From the NCBI GenBank assembly GCA_021780585.1, contig JAJXYM010000321.1, forward strand, positions 1-11,048: a stretch of DNA of 11,048 nt, written 5' to 3'. The notes beneath the pieces were generated by a model, which saw nothing but the letters and a program-made list of their open reading frames with translations, searched no databases and was not told where the DNA came from. Source of the DNA: Deltaproteobacteria bacterium (GTDB lineage: Bacteria; Desulfobacterota; Binatia; Binatales; Binataceae). A program made the position numbers and the translations under genes. Below are positions 1-6,162 of this stretch, one piece after another; position 1 is the first letter of the stretch; the number at the start of each line of letters is the position of its first letter.

Positions 1-402
1 CGGATCATTCCGGCGGCGGTGCGCGCCGGCGACGCCTGGCACAGGGCTTTCCAAACCGCCCATCTGAACCGCGTGCTGGCCGAGGTTTCGGCCGCGACCG
101 ACCCGCCGCTGGTCGGACGGCGGCGGCTGCGCCTGATGTACGTGACGCAGACCGGCAGCGCGCCGCCGCGCTTGACCTTCTTCGCCAATCTGGAGCGCGA
201 CATCCCGGTCCATTACGTGCGCTTCCTCGAAAATCGTTTCCGCGCCGCGCTCGAACTCGAAAATGTCGGCACGCCGATGCGCCTCGAATTCCGGCGCACC
301 GGCCGCTCGTGGGCTGAATCGCACGATCGGGCGGGCGCGGCGGCGTCCGCGGCGCACGGCGGCCGCCCGTCCGGGCGATCGCGCCGGCCGCGTCCGGACT
401 GA
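1..402 (+). CDS. der: Ribosome-assembly GTPase Der (EngA), C-terminal fragment
   Basis: This is the 3' end of the gene for Der/EngA, the double-GTPase-domain protein that helps mature the 50S ribosomal subunit in the cytoplasm. The frame is open from base 1 and stops with TGA at 400-402, so the gene begins to the left of the window. What is visible is the C-terminal KH-like domain. It shows the family signatures TAHLNRVL, PPLVGRRRLRLMYVTQ and the PPRLTFFAN strand, then a VRFLENRFR helix and a final GTPMRLEFRR. Both GTPase domains lie off the edge. After LEFRR, where most Der proteins end, there is an extra tail of about 35 residues rich in Arg, Ala, Gly and Pro. It is probably disordered. The gene converges on the minus-strand phosphotransferase gene. 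The family call rests on recalled motifs and is quite secure. Confidence 0.9.
   Translation, partial: RIIPAAVRAGDAWHRAFQTAHLNRVLAEVSAATDPPLVGRRRLRLMYVTQTGSAPPRLTFFANLERDIPVHYVRFLENRFRAALELENVGTPMRLEFRRTGRSWAESHDRAGAAASAAHGGRPSGRSRRPRPD
359..366. other. GCGGCCGC (NotI recognition sequence)
   Basis: A perfect 8-bp NotI target within the C-terminal tail coding region of der. It matters because a NotI-type endonuclease is encoded in the same window. Confidence 0.9.
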
Positions 403-527
403 TCAGGTTTGCGGTAGGCGCGGCGGCGTCCGTCCCGCGGACGACCCTTTGGTCGAACGGCGTCGCCGCGAGATTCCAGACTCTCGTTCCGGCGGAATTT
501 CGTCAGGGATTCAGCGGGCGCGGCGAT
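403..527. terminator. Convergent intergenic region with weak overlapping hairpins
   Basis: This 125-base gap separates two convergent genes. It holds a 6-bp GC stem (CGTCCG at 427-432 with CGGACG at 438-443, 5-base loop). Overlapping it is a 5-bp stem (CGACC at 442-446 with GGTCG at 451-455). Only three T residues follow the first stem, so neither is a classic intrinsic terminator. The placement between convergent ends is what makes a terminating role plausible. No coding signal was seen here. Confidence 0.3.
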
Positions 528-1628
528 TCAGGCGCGGGGCGGCGGAATCGCCACCGCGACGCCCGCCTTGCGCGTGGTATAGCGGGTCAACAGGCGCACC
601 ACGTCAGCGGTGATATGCCCGATCGCCTCGGGCCGATAGCCAACCGCTTCCGGCCCGCGCGCCCGCATCATCCCGAACGTGGAAAGGCGGAACAGTCCCG
701 CCACCGCCTGGCAGTAACGGAAACGCTTGAGGTCCATCGGCGCGAGCGCCTGATAGGCCGGAATATAGAGCGTCGTGAACAGCCGGCGCAGCGTATTTCC
801 GGCCGGATTGTCGCGCATCCAGCGCGGCCGATCCATCGCGCTGGTCGCCATGATCACCGCTGTCGTGGCCGCGTCCAGATGGCGATCGCCGCGATCCGCG
901 TTGACCCAATCGATCACGCCGGTAACGCGGACGCCGCGAACGATCACGTTCTGCGGATGGTAATCCAGATGGAGCGGCGCGATCGGCCCGGAGCGATAAC
1001 GTTCCGCCGCTGCGCGGAGCTTGAGCAGCGCGTCGTTGAGTCCCGGTAGCGGTCCGCGTTCGACCCGGCCGGCGATCGTCGCCAGCATCCGCTCGAGCAG
1101 CGGCGCGGCAGTCGCGGATGGCGGCGCATTCTCGTCGCCGGCCGCCGGCGTCGCTTCCGCGATCGTCTCAGCCGGCATCCGATGGAGCCGCGCCTGAAGC
1201 CGCACGAAGCCGGGAAAGCCCAGCGAAAAGGTGCGAAACGCCTGCGGAAAACTCGTGATCGCGAATAGCGGTCCGCCCGCCGCCCGTTCCATGATCAGGA
1301 ACGGCGCGCCCAGCGCCGCGCGGTCCGGCTCGAACGCGTAGGGACGCGGGACCGGATAGCCGGCCGCCGCCAGATCGAACATCACGCGGCTTTCACGCGC
1401 CGCCTTCAGGTCCGCCCGCGTGCCCTGGTAAAAGCGCAGCACCAGCGGCGCGCCCACTGGAATTTCAATTTCACGCCGCGCCCGCGCGCCCAGCGCGAAT
1501 TCGAAGATCGTCGTCTCCCAACCGGAATCGAGCGGGCGAAACGCCGGGATCGGCGCGCCCAGCCATCCGGCCAGGCGCCCGCGAATGGCGTCCGCCATCC
1601 GGTTTGCGGCGTCCGCGCCGGAATCCAT
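528..1628 (-). CDS. APH-family phosphotransferase (kinase-like fold)
   Basis: This predicted cytoplasmic enzyme of 366 residues has the aminoglycoside phosphotransferase/choline kinase-like fold, which transfers the gamma-phosphate of ATP to a small molecule. The N-lobe has a DSGWETT turn (34-40), the strand LVLRFYQG (62-69) with Arg where kinases often have Lys, and a helix with Glu79. The Brenner motif is HLDYHPQN (220-227), giving catalytic Asp222 and metal-binding Asn227. The metal-binding Asp240 lies in VIDW. All core residues are present, so it should be active. The substrate cannot be read from the sequence: APH-fold proteins include antibiotic kinases, acyl-CoA dehydrogenase-associated proteins and sugar or choline kinases. 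It lies 69 bases downstream of the EmrA-like gene on the same strand and may be co-transcribed with it. There is no Shine-Dalgarno sequence before the ATG; the upstream bases read CCTCC, the complement of one. Met11 is an alternative start. Confidence 0.85.
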   Translation of the reverse strand: MDSGADAANRMADAIRGRLAGWLGAPIPAFRPLDSGWETTIFEFALGARARREIEIPVGAPLVLRFYQGTRADLKAARESRVMFDLAAAGYPVPRPYAFEPDRAALGAPFLIMERAAGGPLFAITSFPQAFRTFSLGFPGFVRLQARLHRMPAETIAEATPAAGDENAPPSATAAPLLERMLATIAGRVERGPLPGLNDALLKLRAAAERYRSGPIAPLHLDYHPQNVIVRGVRVTGVIDWVNADRGDRHLDAATTAVIMATSAMDRPRWMRDNPAGNTLRRLFTTLYIPAYQALAPMDLKRFRYCQAVAGLFRLSTFGMMRARGPEAVGYRPEAIGHITADVVRLLTRYTTRKAGVAVAIPPPRA

Positions 1629-1697
1629 CAGGAGGCGCCGTCGAAACGCGTCCGCGGCGCGCGAAGATCAAGGCGCCGCGAACGCCGTCCGTCGGGA

Positions 1698-2867
1698 TCA
1701 GCGCTGGATCGCGGGTTGATCGGAGTCTCCCGTCATTCCAGGCGGCAATCGCAGCGGCGCCTGCAGATTCTCCGGCGCGTAGGCCGGATTGCCCTTACCC
1801 TGATGGTATTGCTGCTGCAGAGTCGAGGTCAGCAGCGGACCGCTCGTGTTGCTCACGTCGATCGTCACTTCGACCGAGAGCCCCATCCGGAGCGGCTTGT
1901 CGGACGGCGGCGGCTCGTTCAGCACGATCTTGACCGGCACGCGCTGGACCACCTTGACCCAGTTGCCGGTCGCGTTTTCAGGCGGCAGCAGCGCGAACGC
2001 CGCGCCGGTGCCGACGCTGATCGAATCGACGTGCGCCTTGTAGATGTAACCCGGATAGATATCCGCCTCGATTTCGGCGGTCTGGCCGACGCGTACGTCG
2101 GTAAGCTGGGTTTCCTTATAATTCGCGGTGACGTAAAGGCGATCGACCGGCACGATCGCCATCAGCGGTTCGCCCGGCTGAATCCGATTGCCCACATGGA
2201 CGCTCTTGCGGGTCACGATTCCGGGCAGCGGCGCGCGGATTTTCGTGTAGCTGATATCGAGTTTGGCGGCGTCGACGGCCGCCTGCGCCTGCTGCACGAT
2301 CGGCCGATCATAACGCGAGTGGTCGAGACCGACGTCACTCTCGCCGCCGAGCGCCGCCTGCGCCTGCTGCACCTGATGCTCGGCGAGCGCGCGGTCGGCC
2401 ATCGCGACGCGGTACGCGGTGGTCGACTGATCGTAAAATTCCCGCGACACCACGCCCTGCTCGCGCAACGCCCGCGCCCGCTGGTAGTCGATCTCGGCCT
2501 GCTTGAGCTGCGAGTCGGCCAGCCGGTAGCCGGCCTGCGCGGCGGCGAGCTGCGCGTAAAGCTGATCGACCGACTGGCGCGCGCGGCCCAGCACCGCGTC
2601 GGCCTGATCGAGCCGCACCTCGTAGTCGCGCGGGTCCAGCTCGAGCAGCAGATCGCCGGCCTTGACGCGCCAGTTCTCCTCGACGAACAGCTTGGCCACA
2701 GTGCCCGGAATCCGCGACGAGACCAGCGCGACGGTGCCGTCGACGTAGGCGTCGTCGGTCGAAACGTGGCTCTCGAGGTACTGGTAGTAATGCCAGCCCG
2801 GAGCGATCAGGGCGATCAGGACGATCGCCGCCACTACCATCAATATTTTGCGCGCCGCCGACTTCAT
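1698..2867 (-). CDS. EmrA/HlyD-type membrane fusion protein of a drug efflux system
   Basis: This is a periplasmic adaptor (membrane fusion protein) of 389 residues. Such proteins link an inner-membrane exporter to an outer-membrane channel. A short cytoplasmic N-terminus is followed by a membrane anchor (about 8-24) and the family signature HVSTDDAYVDG. Next come the first half of the lipoyl-like domain (IPGTVAKLFVEENWRVKAGDLLLELDP), a long Gln/Ala-rich alpha-hairpin (about 80-200) and the second lipoyl half (TKIRAPLPGIVTRKSVHVGNRI). A beta-barrel containing GTGAAFALLPPENATGNW (about 285-302) is strongly EmrA-like. The length is normal for EmrA. The partner EmrB (a 14-TM MFS pump) and any TolC-like channel gene are absent from both flanks, where the next gene downstream is a phosphotransferase. 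The protein may therefore work with a pump encoded elsewhere. The ATG is supported by the anchor position, although no strong ribosome-binding site precedes it. Confidence 0.88.
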   Translation of the reverse strand: MKSAARKILMVVAAIVLIALIAPGWHYYQYLESHVSTDDAYVDGTVALVSSRIPGTVAKLFVEENWRVKAGDLLLELDPRDYEVRLDQADAVLGRARQSVDQLYAQLAAAQAGYRLADSQLKQAEIDYQRARALREQGVVSREFYDQSTTAYRVAMADRALAEHQVQQAQAALGGESDVGLDHSRYDRPIVQQAQAAVDAAKLDISYTKIRAPLPGIVTRKSVHVGNRIQPGEPLMAIVPVDRLYVTANYKETQLTDVRVGQTAEIEADIYPGYIYKAHVDSISVGTGAAFALLPPENATGNWVKVVQRVPVKIVLNEPPPSDKPLRMGLSVEVTIDVSNTSGPLLTSTLQQQYHQGKGNPAYAPENLQAPLRLPPGMTGDSDQPAIQR

Positions 2868-2937
2868 GGGCGCGCCGTCCGTGAGCGTCTGTTGCTGGTG
2901 AATGCGTCTGTCATTCCCGATTTACGCCTGTCCGATT

Positions 2938-2945
2938 TCACGTGA
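2938..2945. promoter_or_regulatory. Palindrome TCACGTGA at the predicted start site, possible operator
   Basis: A perfect 8-bp palindrome sits just downstream of the candidate -10 box and over the predicted transcription start of the emrA-like gene. Efflux adaptor genes are often controlled by MarR or TetR repressors that bind such dyads, but known operators are longer. No regulator gene is present here. This is positional inference only. Confidence 0.2.
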
Positions 2946-2948
2946 GGC

Positions 2949-2977
2949 TAAATATGATTTTAGACCCTTACTGTCAA
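2949..2977 (-). promoter_or_regulatory. Candidate sigma-70 promoter for the emrA-like gene
   Basis: On the minus strand a perfect -35 hexamer TTGACA (2977-2972) is followed after 17 bases by TATTTA (2954-2949), which matches the -10 consensus in only its first three positions. Transcription would begin near 2942, leaving a leader of about 75 bases before the emrA-like ATG. The surrounding 30 bases are A/T-rich in an otherwise GC-rich region, which supports a promoter. The poor -10 box keeps the confidence moderate. Confidence 0.45.
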
Positions 2978-2981
2978 ATGC

Positions 2982-2997
2982 GGAACTCCGCGGTTCC
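2982..2997 (-). terminator. Weak hairpin downstream of the lipoprotein operon
   Basis: GGAAC (2982-2986) pairs with GTTCC (2993-2997) around a 6-base loop. It lies 66 bases past the small lipoprotein stop codon and just before the emrA-like promoter on the same strand, where a terminator would be expected. On the minus strand only ATTT follows the stem, so intrinsic termination would be weak. Confidence 0.25.
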
Positions 2998-3019
2998 CGC
3001 TTCGCGCGTAATTTCGGGA

Positions 3020-3027
3020 GCGGCCGC
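3020..3027. other. GCGGCCGC (NotI recognition sequence)
   Basis: A perfect 8-bp NotI target in the gap downstream of the small lipoprotein gene. It is the only one of the four outside coding sequence. Confidence 0.9.
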
Positions 3028-3062
3028 GCCTCCACGCGTTTCCGTGCGGCCGGTCCGCGGCG

Positions 3063-3749
3063 TCAGGGAAACTTGAGCGTCGCCTCGACTCCGGTGTAGA
3101 CGCTCTGCACCAGGACATGATTGTAAATCAGGTCGATGCTGAAGCCGCCGAGGAAGCCGACCTCGGTGAAAGTCCCGTCGACCCGGGCGCCCGTTCCGCC
3201 CGACGGCGAATCGAACAGGACAATCGCGGGCGCGGTCGCTTCGACCACGTAGGCGTTCTGCTCGTCCTCGATCAGCGCGTCGAAAATCTGTTCGGCGGGA
3301 CCCTTGACGAAAAAGCGCACGTCCGGACTCGCCATCGGCGGAAAGTTCGGAGCGATGCCGTAGTTGCCGACCGCCAGGCCGAAGTTAGCCACCGTCGAAC
3401 CGAGCTGCTTCACGCCCAGTCCGGAGATCACTTCGACTCCGAGCAGGGAATTGTCGCTGACCAGCTTGTTGACGCTGATCCGCACCGGGGGCGCGTTGTT
3501 GACGATCACGATATTGAGCGGCACGACGCCCGGCACGACCCAGGTCGAACGCGCATCCGCGATCGTGGCGACGAACGGAGTCCCGACCTGTCCGACGACG
3601 CGGAAGCTGTTCTGCGGCGGGATATTCGGCGTATTCCCCGGCAGCGTGATATCGGTCGTGCCGAAACCGTTGCATCCAGCCGCCGTCAGCGCCCATAGGG
3701 CGAGCGCGGCGGCGACGGCGCTCCGGATGGTTTTCGCGGCAATATTCAT
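3063..3749 (-). CDS. Small lipoprotein of unknown family
   Basis: This predicted envelope lipoprotein has 228 residues. It has a basic N-terminus (K6, R9), a hydrophobic core (11-21) and a lipobox-like TAAGC with Cys26 as the lipidation site. The mature part begins with a Pro/Asn/Thr-rich linker and then appears all-beta, with many Val/Ile strands separated by Gly, Asn and Pro turns, for example VVPGVVPLNIVIVNN. It has no Cys beyond the lipid anchor, and no catalytic motif was recognised. The ATG at 3749 was chosen because GGAG (3762-3759) lies 9 bases before it. An earlier in-frame ATG at 3764 would add five residues but lacks such a site. The start lies 21 bases after the stop of the large lipoprotein gene, so the two are almost certainly one operon and may act together. 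The function is unknown. Confidence 0.75.
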   Translation of the reverse strand: MNIAAKTIRSAVAAALALWALTAAGCNGFGTTDITLPGNTPNIPPQNSFRVVGQVGTPFVATIADARSTWVVPGVVPLNIVIVNNAPPVRISVNKLVSDNSLLGVEVISGLGVKQLGSTVANFGLAVGNYGIAPNFPPMASPDVRFFVKGPAEQIFDALIEDEQNAYVVEATAPAIVLFDSPSGGTGARVDGTFTEVGFLGGFSIDLIYNHVLVQSVYTGVEATLKFP

Positions 3750-3758
3750 CGATGCGCG

Positions 3759-3762
3759 CTCC
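3759..3762 (-). promoter_or_regulatory. Ribosome-binding site GGAG of the small lipoprotein gene
   Basis: On the minus strand GGAG stands 9 bases before the ATG at 3749. It decides between that start and the in-frame ATG at 3764, which has no purine-rich element upstream. Confidence 0.5.
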
Positions 3763-3770
3763 ATCCGGAG

Positions 3771-6005
3771 TTACGGAGCCGGTACGGCCGGACCCTGAGT
3801 GCCGTTGCAAATCAGGCAGGCTGAACCCTGGCCCGAGTCGCAGACTTGCGGGCACGGCGTCGGGCTTGGCGAGATCGGCACGGGCGTCGAAACGGTGACC
3901 GGCGCCGCCGTTCCGGCCACGCCGGAACTGTAGGCGGTAAGCTGATAGACGTCGGGCGGCGCGCAAATCGCGTAACTGCCCGAGGTTGACGACGGCGGCG
4001 GCGCGATAACCGAGGTTTGCACGGCGACATAGCCGGGCGTGGCGCCGGCGGTAGGCGGCGGAGCGGCCTTCGACAGCACCACGCTGGTGTCGCCGCCGAC
4101 GTTGGTCACGGATCCGGTCACGCTGCCGTGGCCGACGCATTCGATCGTCAGAATATTCGGGACGACGCTCGCCGCGTCGCTGCATTTGGCGGCCCCGTTG
4201 AGGACGTTCGCCGCGACCCCGTAGGTATGGCCGGTGGTGGTTTGCGGCACGCCGTTGAAGACGTCCTGCGCGGTCGCGAAAACGTCGAGCGCGGCCGCCG
4301 GAGTGGTCGTGTTGAACGGCACGTTCATCGTGAACGGCACCTGGGTATTGCTGGTCGCGCCGGCCGGAATCGTAAGCGCCTGCACGTTCTCGATATTGTT
4401 CGTGCCGTGGTCTTCAGCCATCACCAGCACGTTGACCTGCGGCAGGGTCGGCGCGGCGCCGGCGGGAATCTGCACGTTGATCGTTCCGGTCAGCGTGCCA
4501 TGTCCAAGGCTGATATTGCAGATGCCTTTGATATTGGTTCCCGGGCATTTGTACTTGCTCGGCTGCGGCGTGATCGGTTCGAGGAAGGGGCTGAAGCCGG
4601 CGGCGGTGACCGAAAGCGTGTAGGTCGCGCTCTTGTCGTCCGGCAGTTGGTTGAACGGCGCGTGGAGGAAGCCGTTGCCGGGCATCGGGAAATTCCCCGT
4701 TTCATCGGTTTGCGCGGTCGCCACCGAAACGCATCCGACCGGAGAGGTCGCGCAATCGGCGCCGCTGACCGCCGGATCGGGCACCAGAATCTGCAGCGTG
4801 GCGGCGGGAATCGCCGCGCCGGCGGCGCATTCGTCGGTGACCTTGCCGCCGAAGGTGGACGTTACTCGCGACTCGATCTTCAGCGTCGGGGCCGCGGTCG
4901 TGCCGCCGGCCGTGACGATCTGGTTGCTGGCCACCCCGAAACTGGTCACTTTGCCGGCGGCATAGACGTCATACGCGGTTCCACCGCTGGTCGCCGGCAC
5001 CAACAGCGTAAAGGGGCAGGTGTCCTTGCCGTTGCAGCTCACCGGTAGCGCCACGCTCTCGACGATCTGGTCGGTGCCGCTGATTTCCGCCGTGACGGTT
5101 TCCGGACGCGCGGTCGCGTTGAACGCGCCCTTGCCCGCCGGATACTGCACGGTTCCCGTGATCGTGCCGGTCAGCACCGGCCCCGGGTTGGTGAAGCCCG
5201 CATTCAGGCTCTGCTGGGTCAATTGATTGTTGATCTGGAAGATCTGCGGCGTAATCGTGATCACGCCGGTCGATCCGAAGGGCGGCGGGCCCACATTGGT
5301 ATACAGGCCGACGACGACCGGCGAGATGTTCTGCTTGGCGATCTCGATTCCGCCGGAGATGTACCCTTTGATGATCTTGTTGGCGATCGACGGATCGAGC
5401 ACGGCGTTGTAAGCGATACAGCCTTCGCCCGCGGAGCCGCTGCAGGTCGGCACGAGATTGCCGGGAACCAGCGGATCGAGGATCAGTTCGAATTCGTAAT
5501 AGGTATTGCTGGTGACGCTCTGGATATTGAAGATCTGCGCGATATTCTGCAGCGCGTTCAGATCGATCTGCAGTTCCGCGCGACCCTGGCCGATCAGCGC
5601 CTGGGTGGTGCCGCCGAAGAGCATGCCGCCGAAACCAAGGCCCGTATTGATAAAGCCGGCGGCCAGCGTGGCTCCCGTCGCGGCGGGGACGCCGACGGTC
5701 ACCCAATGCGGATCGTATTCGCTGATCGTCGCGTTGTTGATCGGGTTCATCCGCACTTCGACGACGTTGAGCAACACGCGCTGGTACGCCGCCGCGCCCG
5801 CGCCCGCGAGCGCCGTGTCGAAGCCGACCGCCGCGTATCCTTTGTTCGAGGGCGGACGCTGCGCGGCGGCGGTGCCGGAGCTGCCGCCTCCGCCGCTGCA
5901 ACCATCGGTCATCATCAGGCCGATCACCACCAAGAGGGGGGCGATCAGCGCCAACACCGTCCATCGCGACGATAGATTTTTCACTCGATCCGGACCATCC
6001 GCCAT
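3771..6005 (-). CDS. Large multi-domain secreted lipoprotein with DUF4382-like N-terminal region
   Basis: This predicted envelope or surface protein has 744 residues. A hydrophobic signal (15-32) ends at TDGC, with Cys36 followed by SGGGGSSG, a Gly/Ser linker typical of exported lipoproteins. The lipobox is unusual: Thr and Asp stand where Leu and Ala/Ser are expected. Residues about 55-215 resemble DUF4382: a YQRVLLNVVEVRMNP strand, HWVTVGV, then LQIDLNALQNI and YYEFELILDP. Beta-sandwich-like modules follow, two of them starting with the same motif, GHGTLTG (501-507) and GHGSVTG (625-631). Between them and the N-terminus is a carboxypeptidase-regulatory-like segment (GKVTDECAAGAAIPAATLQIL through TAAGFSPFLEPI). 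About 20 cysteines occur, ending in C718, C722, C730 and C733, suggesting disulfides outside the cytoplasm. It is the first gene of an operon with the small lipoprotein. A GTG at 5984 is an alternative start. A scaffold or binding role is only inferred. Confidence 0.75.
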   Translation of the reverse strand: MADGPDRVKNLSSRWTVLALIAPLLVVIGLMMTDGCSGGGGSSGTAAAQRPPSNKGYAAVGFDTALAGAGAAAYQRVLLNVVEVRMNPINNATISEYDPHWVTVGVPAATGATLAAGFINTGLGFGGMLFGGTTQALIGQGRAELQIDLNALQNIAQIFNIQSVTSNTYYEFELILDPLVPGNLVPTCSGSAGEGCIAYNAVLDPSIANKIIKGYISGGIEIAKQNISPVVVGLYTNVGPPPFGSTGVITITPQIFQINNQLTQQSLNAGFTNPGPVLTGTITGTVQYPAGKGAFNATARPETVTAEISGTDQIVESVALPVSCNGKDTCPFTLLVPATSGGTAYDVYAAGKVTSFGVASNQIVTAGGTTAAPTLKIESRVTSTFGGKVTDECAAGAAIPAATLQILVPDPAVSGADCATSPVGCVSVATAQTDETGNFPMPGNGFLHAPFNQLPDDKSATYTLSVTAAGFSPFLEPITPQPSKYKCPGTNIKGICNISLGHGTLTGTINVQIPAGAAPTLPQVNVLVMAEDHGTNNIENVQALTIPAGATSNTQVPFTMNVPFNTTTPAAALDVFATAQDVFNGVPQTTTGHTYGVAANVLNGAAKCSDAASVVPNILTIECVGHGSVTGSVTNVGGDTSVVLSKAAPPPTAGATPGYVAVQTSVIAPPPSSTSGSYAICAPPDVYQLTAYSSGVAGTAAPVTVSTPVPISPSPTPCPQVCDSGQGSACLICNGTQGPAVPAP
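4291..4298. other. GCGGCCGC (NotI recognition sequence)
   Basis: A perfect 8-bp NotI target inside the large lipoprotein gene. Confidence 0.9.
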
Positions 6006-6063
6006 ACCTGGATTACGGGTTGGGATAACCTAACGATAGAGTGAAGGCAAGTAAGCCCTTCGT

Positions 6064-6091
6064 CGCACAGGACTTTGTGGCGTTATATGAT
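6064..6091 (+). promoter_or_regulatory. Candidate promoter for the VWA-FHA gene in a divergent intergenic region
   Basis: The -10 candidate TATGAT (6086-6091) matches five of six consensus positions. A weak -35, CGCACA (6064-6069), stands 16 bases upstream. Transcription would start near 6098, about 65 bases before the ATG. The opposite strand carries an overlapping TATAAC (6087-6082), also five of six, which could serve the lipoprotein operon, but it has no recognisable -35. The 157-base gap holds no other clear signal. Confidence 0.25.
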
Positions 6092-6162
6092 GCGGAGCCG
6101 GATGGGCCGGCGTGCGAAAGGGGGGGCTTGACTGTGGTCGTCAGCGCTTTGGAAAATCAGCC

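Noticed and set aside
1716..2945. 409-codon plus-strand frame opposite the EmrA-like gene
   Set aside because: It is Arg/His/Leu-rich without motifs, while the minus strand shows an intact EmrA-type protein.
4017..5975. Plus-strand frames of 250-343 codons opposite the large lipoprotein gene
   Set aside because: They lack motifs and have shadow-type composition; the minus-strand protein has a signal sequence and patterned beta modules.
6128..6157. Promoter-like TTGACT with GAAAAT at 18-base spacing before the VWA-FHA gene
   Set aside because: The transcription start would fall on the start codon itself, requiring a leaderless message although a GGA element precedes the ATG.
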